47,841 nt of DNA, taken from NCBI RefSeq assembly GCF_002843315.1, contig NZ_MVDD01000025.1, positions 1-47,841 on the forward strand. Direction: 5' to 3'. Source of the stretch: Labilibaculum filiforme. Lineage in GTDB: Bacteria; Bacteroidota; Bacteroidia; Bacteroidales; Marinifilaceae. Below, piece by piece: positions 15,424-23,168 of the stretch (positions are counted from its first letter, which is position 1; each line of letters starts with the position of its first letter). The notes under the pieces are model-generated. The model did no database searches and was not told where the DNA came from. It saw nothing but the letters and a program-made list of their open reading frames with translations. Made by a program: the position numbers and the translations under genes.

Positions 15424-16170
15424 TTACATATTCATACCACCACAAACGTGAAGTGTTTGTCCGGTTACATATGAAGAAAGATCAGAACCTAAATAAACGC
15501 ATGTTTTTGCGATTTCTTCAGGAGTACCTCCTCTTTTCAATGGAATTTTACTTGCCCATTCTTTCACCACATCTTCAGGAAGTTTTCCTGTCATTTCTGT
15601 GATGATGAATCCTGGAGCAATTGCGTTAGAACGAATTCCACGAGAACCCAATTCTTTAGCGATTGATTTTGTAAAGCCAATAATACCAGCTTTAGAAGCT
15701 GAATAGTTCGATTGACCAGCATTACCGCTAACACCAACTACCGAGCTCATGTTAATGATAGAACCGCTGCGTTGCTTCAACATTGTTTTTTGAGCCGCTT
15801 TGGTAAAGTTGAATACCGACTTCAAGTTCACGTTAATAACCATATCCCACTGCTCTTCAGTCATACGCATCAATAAAGTATCTTTAGTGATACCCGCGTT
15901 GTTTACCAAGATATCAATAGCACCAAATTCTGCTACAATTTCAGCAACAACTCTATCTGTATCAGCAAAGTTACTTGCATCAGATGCATATCCTTTGGCT
16001 TTAACACCGTAAGAAGCAATCTCTTTTTCAGTTTCGATAGCTTGCTCATTGTAGAACAAGTCAGTAAAAGCAACATTAGCACCTTGTTTTGCAAATTCAA
16101 TTGCAACTGCCTTACCAATACCACGAGATGCACCAGTAATAATCGCTGTTTTTCCTTCTAATAACTTCAT
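15424..16170 (-). CDS. fabG: 3-oxoacyl-[acyl-carrier-protein] reductase
   Basis: NADPH-dependent reduction of 3-oxoacyl-ACP in fatty-acid elongation. A 248-aa classical short-chain dehydrogenase with a Rossmann glycine motif GASRGIG (13-19), NNAG (90-93), catalytic Ser143, Tyr156 and Lys160 (YSASK), and the FabG-typical C-terminus YVTGQTLHVCGGMNM. It stands alone here, not in a fab cluster; SDR paralogues for other substrates are possible, but the overall sequence is strongly FabG-like. The 5' side faces a long region with accessory remnants. Confidence 0.92.
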   Translation of the reverse strand: MKLLEGKTAIITGASRGIGKAVAIEFAKQGANVAFTDLFYNEQAIETEKEIASYGVKAKGYASDASNFADTDRVVAEIVAEFGAIDILVNNAGITKDTLLMRMTEEQWDMVINVNLKSVFNFTKAAQKTMLKQRSGSIINMSSVVGVSGNAGQSNYSASKAGIIGFTKSIAKELGSRGIRSNAIAPGFIITEMTGKLPEDVVKEWASKIPLKRGGTPEEIAKTCVYLGSDLSSYVTGQTLHVCGGMNM

Positions 16171-16415
16171 GAAATTCTATTTTGATTTTTTAATTTTCTA
16201 TCCATTCACCGGACGAACCGGTTTTCAATCCTAAGATTACCAACGATTTAATTTGTGCATACACAAGCAACTCATTCGTAAATCGAAAACAAATATAAAA
16301 TATTTTCCTCTATTATACTTCATAAATTAGGCTTTTGAAACGCCCTTTCGGGATTTACAATCAATCTGAAAGCTCAATTTCTTACTTGCAAAACCCGACT
16401 AATCAAATGGGTAAC

Positions 16416-16497
16416 TTATCTATTCCGCCGGATCAAGGCCACCAATTCCAACAATATTTCACTGGCTTTTCATGGAAGAAATATTTCTGTATTGGTC
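16416..16497 (-). pseudogene. 3'-end relic of sir2 (second copy of the 18187-18933 gene tail)
   Basis: Gapless alignment with 18187-18268 at an offset of 1771 bp, about 65 of 82 bases identical by hand. On the minus strand it reads TEIFLP, a TGA, KASEILLELVALIRRNR and TAA. The intact gene ends TEIFLQG-KASEILLELEGLIHLKR. The stop codon position is preserved. The internal stop and lack of upstream codons show it is not functional. Confidence 0.75.
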
Positions 16498-16829
16498 AAA
16501 ACCAGACATCAACGATTTCCAATTTGCAGTCCCGGATATATATGTTCGCATAATATATCGAAGCATTCTGCTTAGTTAAGGGAAACTTTGGGTTAAAAAG
16601 CGAAATTGTGCGGTTCCATATCCAAACAGAAGGCTAAGCGAAGCTAAAATTTTAGGTTGCGAAGCGTATTGTTTCGGTTACGAACCTATATTTTATGTTT
16701 CCTAACCGAAACGGATCAATATGGAACCAAAAATTAAAGATAAATAACCGAAACAGAATAGTAAAGAACCCTATTCGTGTTAATATAAATGGAACGCTGG
16801 CTTTTCATGGAAGAAATATTTCTTTATTG
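16462..16829. repeat. 33-bp direct repeats flanking a 302-bp segment
   Basis: 16462-16494 and 16797-16829 are identical except one base (TTTCTG versus TTTCTT near the end). Both come from the sir2 relic, and they resemble each other more than the intact sir2 tail. The layout resembles a small element with duplicated flanks or a local duplication. Confidence 0.7.
16612..16728. repeat. nested inverted repeats (possible non-autonomous element or structured RNA)
   Basis: The outer arms GGTTCCATAT (16612-16621) and ATATGGAACC (16719-16728), and the inner arms GTTTCGGTTA (16671-16680) and TAACCGAAAC (16703-16712), are both perfect 10-bp complements in nested order. The left side between the arms is 49 nt and the right 6 nt. 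The longer side holds a palindrome, CTAAAATTTTAG, and two GCGAAGC copies. A third ACCGAAAC lies just downstream (about 16747). No protein is encoded. Confidence 0.6.
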
Positions 16830-16996
16830 CATTTACCAGCAACCACCAGCAGATAGTTTTTTTATGGTTTATTAAGTCGCTAATTTGTACAAGTTTTTCT
16901 GTAATCTTTGCTAATTTTGAATTCAACTAACCAATAAGACAACACATATACTATTATATATTTATATCCATTATATTACCAATAAGCAAAAGAAAA

Positions 16997-17266
16997 ATGA
17001 ATAAACAGAACCCAATTCTAATTGTTGATGTTGATCTAAATCATTATGCATTATATCAGAAAAAAGAAACAGAAGTATATTATCTTGTTGAGATTAATGA
17101 AATAATTCAAAAATCTAATACCGAGGATATTATTTACCAGTGTTATTCTACAACCTACACTAAAGAAAATGACAGATATGTAGTTCGACTTAATGATAAT
17201 GGTTTAACTCTTGAGATATCAAATGATGATTTGCAATCTGTTCCTGTAAAATGCAATCCTTTCTAA
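16997..17266 (+). CDS. uncharacterised small acidic protein, 89 aa
   Basis: No family recognised. The protein is soluble, with an acidic, aromatic-rich alternating pattern (residues 7-30 and 50-80) that suggests a mainly beta domain, and no signal peptide or membrane span. It starts at an ATG after an A-rich leader and ends 43 bp before the 283-aa membrane protein, so the two are likely a two-gene unit. Both lie between the sir2 3'-end relic and the intact sir2 gene and appear to be horizontally acquired cargo. Confidence 0.65.
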   Translation: MNKQNPILIVDVDLNHYALYQKKETEVYYLVEINEIIQKSNTEDIIYQCYSTTYTKENDRYVVRLNDNGLTLEISNDDLQSVPVKCNPF

Positions 17267-17309
17267 AACACATATTTCTTATAAAGAGAGCAATCAACCA
17301 TAATTCAGT

Positions 17310-18161
17310 ATGAAAACCCTTATAAAAAAATATTGGTATATATTAATACTTCTAATAACCTTGCCAATAGTTTTAAATCTAGTTTTACGCTTAAATGCAC
17401 CTTTTGATATTGTAGGTAATGCAGAAACTTGGTTAGCATTCTGGAGTACCTATTCTGCTAGTATTATTGGTAGTCTTATTACCCTTTTTGTACTATTTAG
17501 GACATTAGATCAAAATAAACTCAGTCTATCAGAAACGTTAAAACAGAATGAAATTAATAACAAAGAATCTAAAAATCTTCAAATAGCTATTTACCAGAAA
17601 AGATTAGAAGAGCGTAGAATAAAGGAATTAACGCAAACATTTAAAGAGAGTTTACATTTTATAAATCACTCACAGATTCATTATAATCAGAGATTGATTA
17701 TAACTGGAAACTACACCGAGGCAAGTAAATTCTTTATTAGTGAAACGGCAAGATGTAAACAGACTATAAGCACTTTATTATTAGATCTTATTCCTATCAG
17801 GAAGAGTGAAGAATTAGATGATTACCGAGAGACCTATACCGATTTACTTGAACTATACTTAATACTAAGTATCCAAATTATGAATATTACTTCCATATTA
17901 ATTGGACAGTCATTTGCTGAGAAAAAAAACCTATTCCATATAACAATAACCTTCAATACATCCATAACTGTATTCTCTAAAAGTGATATTGATGATATAA
18001 ATAGAGCAAAGTCTGAGGATCAATTTGTAAGTCAATTAACAGCTTTAATACAAAAGCAGATTAATGAATTTTCAACTAAGGCTAATAATATCGAAAAAGG
18101 ACTTATGCGTAAATCGAAAGCTATAATAGATGATCTTTTAAAGCAATTAAGTGCTATATAA
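17310..18161 (+). CDS. membrane-anchored coiled-coil protein of unknown function
   Basis: 283 aa. Two N-terminal membrane helices (about residues 9-28 and 45-64) flank a short outside loop with NAETWLAFWSTYSASIIGS. A long charged helical region follows (about 68-130), then further helices to the end, largely cytoplasmic. This two-helix plus coiled-coil design is common among accessory-genome proteins next to phage or defence genes, but no effector motif is visible, so no function is assigned. It pairs with the 89-aa gene and converges on sir2, whose stop is 26 bp away. Confidence 0.65.
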   Translation: MKTLIKKYWYILILLITLPIVLNLVLRLNAPFDIVGNAETWLAFWSTYSASIIGSLITLFVLFRTLDQNKLSLSETLKQNEINNKESKNLQIAIYQKRLEERRIKELTQTFKESLHFINHSQIHYNQRLIITGNYTEASKFFISETARCKQTISTLLLDLIPIRKSEELDDYRETYTDLLELYLILSIQIMNITSILIGQSFAEKKNLFHITITFNTSITVFSKSDIDDINRAKSEDQFVSQLTALIQKQINEFSTKANNIEKGLMRKSKAIIDDLLKQLSAI

Positions 18162-18186
18162 AACGAATTATAAGGTAAAAAAAAGG

Positions 18187-18933
18187 CTATCTTTTCAGAT
18201 GAATCAACCCCTCCAATTCCAGCAATATTTCACTGGCCTTTCCTTGAAGAAATATTTCCGTAATGTTATTCGTATAATTAGACGGCTCGGTATTAATTTC
18301 GATGATTACTGCACCTGCCCGCTTTGCCTCGGTAGGAATCATTGCAGCAGGCATCACCTCTCCTGTTGTTCCTATAATTAATACTACATCGGCTTTTTGT
18401 GCTGCTAAAATTGATCGGCGGTACGCTTCTTCGGGAATTCCTTCCCCGAAAAACACAAAATCTGGTTTTAATACTTCCCCATCATTTTTACAAAAAGGAG
18501 GCAAATCATCTAAATTCACTTCATTGGGCAAATAAATAGTCTTGCAATGCGGACAAATCAATTTCTGGGAATTCCCGTGAAACTCAAGCACATTTTTAGA
18601 TCCTGCCATCTGATGCAGATTGTCTATATTTTGAGTTACCAATGCTTTTAATAATCCTTTTGCTTCAAAATCGGCTAACACCCGGTGCGCCTCGTTGAAC
18701 TTTGCCTTTCCAAAAAAATCATAAAAAATCGATTTAATCGCCGTCCACGATTCCAATGGATGGGTATGAAAAAAATCCAAATCTAAACATTGCGGATCAT
18801 ACTTGCTCCATAGTCCTTCCGGTCCGCGAAAAGGAGGAATTCCACTTTCTACCGAAACACCAGCTCCAGTAAAAGCAATCATCGAATGCGAGTTCTTCAT
18901 TAATGTAGCAACTCTTAAAAGGTCGTTCTTCAT
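18187..18933 (-). CDS. cobB: NAD-dependent protein deacylase, Sir2/CobB family
   Basis: Removes acyl groups from lysine using NAD. A 248-aa single-domain sirtuin with NAD-binding GAGVSVESGIPPFRG (23-37), TQNIDNLH (100-107) and catalytic His119 in EFHG, then GTTGEVMPA. The zinc ribbon has Cys127 and Cys130 (CPHC) and Cys148. The usual fourth cysteine is replaced: CKND gives Asp151 where a cysteine is expected. Zinc may be held by Asp, or the site may be weak. It converges on the 283-aa gene, and a diverged copy of its last about 27 codons lies 1771 bp away. Confidence 0.9.
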   Translation of the reverse strand: MKNDLLRVATLMKNSHSMIAFTGAGVSVESGIPPFRGPEGLWSKYDPQCLDLDFFHTHPLESWTAIKSIFYDFFGKAKFNEAHRVLADFEAKGLLKALVTQNIDNLHQMAGSKNVLEFHGNSQKLICPHCKTIYLPNEVNLDDLPPFCKNDGEVLKPDFVFFGEGIPEEAYRRSILAAQKADVVLIIGTTGEVMPAAMIPTEAKRAGAVIIEINTEPSNYTNNITEIFLQGKASEILLELEGLIHLKR

Positions 18934-19308
18934 ATATAATTTGTTTTTCCTCGTAAATGTGAACTAAAAATTGGTACAGTTTTGCGTGGCATAACATTCG
19001 GTACTCTACTTCATTACCACCCACACAAAAGAACTTCTCGTGTAATTATTTAAGCCCTATTATGAGATTGAAGTAATCAAATAATGCTCTTTTCCGAAAT
19101 CAATAAACATTCCACAAACACCTGTAAACATGCAACTTAAAATACGTAACATTTATTTAACATTCCTGTAACGTTCCTGTAATATTAGCTTCATACTATT
19201 GTAGTAGCATAAAACGAGGAGCCTATTTCTCCTCTACTATCTAAACGTGAAATTTAAATATTTTAATAAATACAAGAACTATTGTTCTACACTAAAATCT
19301 TAAAAAAG
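18934..19308. other. intergenic region between sir2 and pstS
   Basis: 375 bp holding the divergent sir2 leader, the Pho-box array and promoter (19121-19201) and a leader of about 100 nt before pstS. No other gene or hairpin was seen. Confidence 0.5.
19121..19201 (+). promoter_or_regulatory. Pho-box array and promoter of the pst operon
   Basis: TAAC/TAAT cores occur at 19147, 19158, 19169 and 19180, exactly 11 bp apart, with a further CCTGTAAA core at 19125 in the same phase (one unit between is degenerate). The best pair, CTGTAAC-GTTC-CTGTAAT, has the 7-bp repeat plus 4-bp spacer layout of classical PhoB boxes. The sequence TACTATTG at 19194-19201, one base off the TAnnTTTG -7 box, follows at the distance expected if PhoB activates from the -33 region. 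Confidence 0.75.
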
Positions 19309-20376
19309 ATGAAAAAATTTCAACTGCTTCTAACTGCTCTTATTGCAATTGCTTTAATGACTAGCTGTGGAGGCTCCGGAAAAGAAAAAGCATCCACCGA
19401 AAAAGCAGAAGCTATTACAGGTGCTGGTGCAACTTTTCCACAACCGTTTTACAACAAAATTTTCAAAAATTACTCTTCTGAAAAAGATCTTATAGTTACC
19501 TACGGTGGAATTGGATCTGGCGGTGGAATTCGCAGTTTAAAGGATGAAATTGTTGATTTTGGTGCTAGTGATGCCTTCCTAACAGATGCTAAATTAGCCG
19601 AAATGCCTAGTGAAGTGCTACACATTCCTACCTGTTTGGGTGCTGTAGTCGCAGCCTACAATCTGCCCGAAAAACCAGAATTAAAATTCACTGCAGAATT
19701 GATGGAAGGAATTTTTATGGGAAAAATCACCAACTGGAGCGATGTTAGAATTGCAGCTGTAAATCCGGGCATTAACCTACCCGATTTAGCAATTACAGTT
19801 GTTTATCGTTCCGATGGAAGTGGAACCACCTTTATTTTTAGCGATTACATGAGCAAGGTTAGCACTGATTGGAAGGAAAACATTGGAACAGGAAAAGCAT
19901 TGCAATGGCCAGTAGGAATTGGTGCTAAAGGGAATCCAGGCGTTGCCGGAACAATAGGTCAAACCCTTGGTGCAATTGGATATATCGGATCGGAGTACGC
20001 ATTTGCTCAAGGCATTCCAGTTGCAAGTATTCAAAATTTAGCTGGCAACTTTATTCATCCATCTGTTGAATCGGTAAGTGCTGCTGCAAAAGGCGAAATG
20101 CCTGATGATACCCGTGTTAGTTTAACCAATACGGATGCCTCTGACGGATATCCTATTTCAAGCTTTACTTGGTTAATTATTTACAAGGAGCAAAATTACA
20201 AGAATCGTAGTTTTGATCAAGCAGTACAGACTATTAAATTAATTGATTGGGCAATTAGTGCAGATGCCCAAAAAGAAACTACTAAAGTTCATTATGCTCC
20301 TCTACCAGAGTCTGCTGTAACCAAAGCAAAAGCTGTTTTAAGCAAGGTTACCTACAATGGAAAAGCCTTAAACTAA
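19309..20376 (+). CDS. pstS: phosphate ABC transporter substrate-binding lipoprotein
   Basis: Periplasm-facing phosphate receptor that delivers to PstCAB. The start chosen is the ATG at 19309, because it begins a lipoprotein signal (MKKFQLLLTALIAIALMTSC, lipid Cys20). An upstream TTG at 19282 would add nine residues before it. The mature protein shows the PstS hallmarks GAGATFPQPFYNK, a Gly-rich GGIGSGGGIR phosphate loop, and YRSDGSGTTFIFSDY. It is first in the operon, behind the Pho-box array and separated from pstC by a stable hairpin that may favour its expression. Confidence 0.95.
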   Translation: MKKFQLLLTALIAIALMTSCGGSGKEKASTEKAEAITGAGATFPQPFYNKIFKNYSSEKDLIVTYGGIGSGGGIRSLKDEIVDFGASDAFLTDAKLAEMPSEVLHIPTCLGAVVAAYNLPEKPELKFTAELMEGIFMGKITNWSDVRIAAVNPGINLPDLAITVVYRSDGSGTTFIFSDYMSKVSTDWKENIGTGKALQWPVGIGAKGNPGVAGTIGQTLGAIGYIGSEYAFAQGIPVASIQNLAGNFIHPSVESVSAAAKGEMPDDTRVSLTNTDASDGYPISSFTWLIIYKEQNYKNRSFDQAVQTIKLIDWAISADAQKETTKVHYAPLPESAVTKAKAVLSKVTYNGKALN

Positions 20377-20397
20377 CAAAGTAATTTATAACAATAC

Positions 20398-20463
20398 AGA
20401 GCCTGCTTTCCGTTTTATTCTTGCAATAAAAAAGTTCTCCATACTTTTTGGAAAGCAGGCTCT
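20398..20463 (+). terminator. intercistronic hairpin between pstS and pstC
   Basis: A perfect 14-bp stem, AGAGCCTGCTTTCC (20398-20411) with GGAAAGCAGGCTCT (20450-20463), closes a 38-nt loop. The T-content after it is low (TCTTCTCCC), so partial termination or 3'-end protection of pstS mRNA fits better than a full stop. Confidence 0.65.
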
Positions 20464-20521
20464 TCTCCCAGTTTAGAACCAGCACAAATCGGTATTCTCG
20501 AACAGGAACCGTTGAAAGCTT

Positions 20522-21376
20522 ATGAACAGCGAAAAAATATTTCGATATCTATTAATTGGTAGTGGTGTTCTTATCGTATTTATTGCCTTAGGAATTATTG
20601 CCACCTTGTTTGTGGGGGCTATTCCCTCGTTTAAAGAATTTGGTTTTGGATTTATTTATTCGTCCGACTGGAATCCAACCCAAGGAAGAGAATCGTATGG
20701 TGCTCTCCCATTTATTATTGGTACGCTGGTTACTTCAATTCTGGCACTACTTATTACATTTCCTTTTGCTTTTTCCATCTCCTTATTTTTAGGCGAATAT
20801 TTTAAGAATGGAAAATTACCCTCTTTTTTAAGATCGGTTATTGATCTATTGGCAGGAATCCCATCGGTTGTTTATGGGTTATGGGGCTTTTATGCTTTAC
20901 GTCCGATTATTACCGACTTAGGTTTAAACGCTCAGGGCTTTGGCATTTTCACCTCCTCTATTGTATTGGCAATCATGATAATTCCTTACGCTTCCTCGCT
21001 CGGTTCAGAAGTAATCTCGATGGTTCCTGGAAGTTTAAAAGAAGCGGCCTATTCATTGGGAGCAACCCGATTCGAAGTCGTAAAAACAGTAATTATCCCA
21101 AATGCCGGCTCCGGAATATTTGCAGGATACATTCTTGCCCTAGGAAGAGCTATTGGAGAAACAATGGCAGTTACCATGTTAATTGGTAATTCGAATAGAA
21201 TACCTACCGGAATTTTCGATTTAGGAAATACTATGGCAAGTTTAATCGCCAATCAGTTTGGCGAAGCCGAAGGCTTAAAATACACCTCTTTAGTAGAAAT
21301 AGGATTACTTCTTTTTATAATAACCGGTGTAGTAAATTATATCGGCAAACTAATTATGAAGAAACTATCGGCCTAA
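20522..21376 (+). CDS. pstC: phosphate ABC transporter permease PstC
   Basis: Inner-membrane permease. 284 aa with about six membrane segments, the first at residues 10-32. The cytoplasmic EAA loop that contacts PstB reads SLKEAAYSLGATRFEVVKTVIIPNAGSGI (about 170-200). FGFIYSSDWNP in the first outer loop is typical of PstC. It lies 145 bp after pstS with the hairpin between, and 19 bp before pstA. Confidence 0.94.
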   Translation: MNSEKIFRYLLIGSGVLIVFIALGIIATLFVGAIPSFKEFGFGFIYSSDWNPTQGRESYGALPFIIGTLVTSILALLITFPFAFSISLFLGEYFKNGKLPSFLRSVIDLLAGIPSVVYGLWGFYALRPIITDLGLNAQGFGIFTSSIVLAIMIIPYASSLGSEVISMVPGSLKEAAYSLGATRFEVVKTVIIPNAGSGIFAGYILALGRAIGETMAVTMLIGNSNRIPTGIFDLGNTMASLIANQFGEAEGLKYTSLVEIGLLLFIITGVVNYIGKLIMKKLSA

Positions 21377-21395
21377 CCGAAATCAGATATACAGA

Positions 21396-22289
21396 ATGAA
21401 TACATCAACTCAAATATCTAAAGCTAAAATAAATAGGCGATTACTTAAAGATAAGCTCTTTACCTACGCAATTATATTTTTAGCATTTCTTTCCAGCGTT
21501 CCTCTTTTCTTAATTCTTTTCGAATTAATAAAAAAAGGATATCGTCAAATTAACATCAGCTTTTTTTACAAAGTTGCACCAGACACCATGGAAGCAATGG
21601 TAGCGGTTAAAAATAACGAAATTATTCCTGGTGGTATTGCCAACGGAATAGTTGGAACATTAATTATTGTTGGAATGGCTTCCTTAATTGCTATTCCTTT
21701 AGGAATTATTTGCGGCATGTATTTGGCCGAAAATTCGAAAGGCAAATTTGCAGGAGTAGTTCGATTCATTGTAGATATGCTACAAGGAGTTCCCTCCATC
21801 GTACTTGGAGTTATTGGATACATTTGGGTAGTAAAACCCATTACTGGAGGTTTTTCGGGTTTGGCAGGAAGTGTTGCGCTATCTATTATGATGCTCCCCT
21901 CTATTGTTCGCTCAACAGAAGAAACACTGAAAATGATACCCGACACGTTAAAAGAAGCCGCTCTTTCTTTGGGCGTTCCGTATCACAAAACCATGTTGCG
22001 AGTAATACTCCCTTCCGGGATTAGCGGAATTTTAACAGGAGTAATCCTTGGTATATCAAGAATTGCCGGCGAAACTGCTCCCTTAATGTTAACCGCATTG
22101 GGAAGTGCAGCAATTAGCACAGACATAACAAAACCATCGAGTGCAATCCCCCTTTTAGTATGGGAATTTTACAACGACCCAAATTTGGTAAATATGATTT
22201 GGAGTGCGTCTTTATTCCTGTTGATTTTGATTTTAATTTTAAACCTTAGCGCTAAAGCAATCGCAAAAAAATGGAAAGTACAGTATTAG
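21396..22289 (+). CDS. pstA: phosphate ABC transporter permease PstA
   Basis: Partner permease of PstC; 297 aa with about six membrane segments. The family segment GGIANGIVGTLIIVG (about 76-90) and the EAA loop TLKEAALSLGVPYHKTMLRVILPSGISGI (about 184-212) identify PstA. An extended N-terminus of about 25 charged residues precedes the first helix. Its 3' end overlaps the proposed pstB start by 19 bp, suggesting coupled translation. Confidence 0.94.
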   Translation: MNTSTQISKAKINRRLLKDKLFTYAIIFLAFLSSVPLFLILFELIKKGYRQINISFFYKVAPDTMEAMVAVKNNEIIPGGIANGIVGTLIIVGMASLIAIPLGIICGMYLAENSKGKFAGVVRFIVDMLQGVPSIVLGVIGYIWVVKPITGGFSGLAGSVALSIMMLPSIVRSTEETLKMIPDTLKEAALSLGVPYHKTMLRVILPSGISGILTGVILGISRIAGETAPLMLTALGSAAISTDITKPSSAIPLLVWEFYNDPNLVNMIWSASLFLLILILILNLSAKAIAKKWKVQY

Positions 22290-23119
22290 AAAAAGAACTT
22301 GAAGTAAAAGCACAACCATATAAAGTCAACAAGATGATGCAGAACCCAATTGAAAAAATAGAATCTCCTATTTTAAATATCGATAAGCTTTCTGTTTCCT
22401 ATGGTGGAGACAAATATTCGATTAACGATGTTTCTGCGGGAATTGCCAAAAATAAAATTACAGCAATCATGGGACCTTCGGGTTGTGGAAAAAGTACATT
22501 GTTAAGAGCCATAAACCGAATGCACGAACTGTATCCCGATACACACAATAAAGGTTCTGTTTATTTAGGCGAAGAAGATATTTACAAAATGAATCCTATT
22601 CTGCTAAGAAGAAAGATTGGTATGGTTTTTCAACGTCCAAATCCGTTTCCAACCATGAGCATTTACGACAATGTAATTGCTGGTTACCTTTTAAATGGAA
22701 TTAAATTGAAAAGAAAGGAAAAAGATGCAATTGTAGAAAAATCCTTACGTGAAGTTGGTTTGTGGAGCGAGGTAAAAGATGCTCTTCACAACAAAGGCAC
22801 ATTTTTATCGGGCGGACAACAACAGCGTTTATGTATTGCCAGAGCACTTGCTTACACACCAGAAATTATTCTTTTAGATGAACCAACCTCGGCTCTAGAT
22901 CCTATTGCAACCGCAAAAATTGAAGATCTACTGGTAAAACTAAAGAAGGATTTTACAATTGTTTTGGTGACTCACAACATGTCGCAAGCGGCACGGATAT
23001 CCGACTATTCGATGTTTATGTATTTAGGAGAATTAGTAGAATATGGCAAAACCAAACAAATGTTTACCATGCCAAAAGACAAGCGTACCGAAGAGTACCT
23101 AACCGGAAAATTTGGTTGA
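22271..23119 (+). CDS. pstB: phosphate ABC transporter ATP-binding protein PstB
   Basis: ATPase of the Pst importer. Walker A GPSGCGKS (68-75), a Q-loop near RRKIGMVFQRPNPFP, signature LSGGQ (179-183), Walker B with Asp203-Glu204, and the H-loop His in LVTHNMSQAARISD. With the start at 22271 it has an extra N-terminal stretch of about 22 residues; Met22 or Met23 would give the usual length of about 260 aa. A start that overlaps pstA and one that does not are both plausible. Confidence 0.95.
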   Translation: MESTVLEKELEVKAQPYKVNKMMQNPIEKIESPILNIDKLSVSYGGDKYSINDVSAGIAKNKITAIMGPSGCGKSTLLRAINRMHELYPDTHNKGSVYLGEEDIYKMNPILLRRKIGMVFQRPNPFPTMSIYDNVIAGYLLNGIKLKRKEKDAIVEKSLREVGLWSEVKDALHNKGTFLSGGQQQRLCIARALAYTPEIILLDEPTSALDPIATAKIEDLLVKLKKDFTIVLVTHNMSQAARISDYSMFMYLGELVEYGKTKQMFTMPKDKRTEEYLTGKFG

Positions 23120-23168
23120 TTTCCAACGAGTAACTAATTCTTATACTAATAACACAAATTCGCATACT

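Larger units (their letters stand above)
16171..16996. other. 826-bp accessory scar without an intact gene
   Basis: It holds in order: the fabG leader (about 16171-16330); a relic of the sir2 3' end (16416-16497); a 302-bp segment with nested inverted repeats (16495-16796); a second 33-bp copy from within the sir2 relic (16797-16829); and an AT-rich leader for the 89-aa gene. An apparent 72-codon frame at 16335-16553 is antisense to the sir2 relic and not a real gene. Confidence 0.6.

Noticed and set aside
16517-16531. 15-bp match TTCCAATTTGCAGTC shared with 30278-30292
   Set aside because: One copy lies in the coding end of the TPR kinase, the surroundings do not match, and the sequence is AT-rich. 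Chance or an old recombination trace cannot be told apart by eye.
16335-16553. 72-codon open frame with QFQQYFTGFSWKKYF
   Set aside because: This is the antisense of the sir2 3'-end relic; the same antisense peptide pattern occurs opposite the intact sir2 gene.
16997-18933. Sir2-based antiphage system (Sir2 with partner genes)
   Set aside because: The sirtuin is a single-domain CobB-type deacylase on the opposite strand, not fused to SIR2-defence partners; the neighbouring genes converge on it and are separately transcribed.
23112-23168. TTG start for phoU overlapping pstB
   Set aside because: The added residues are a low-complexity Asn/Thr stretch and the ATG at 23169 gives the normal PhoU length.
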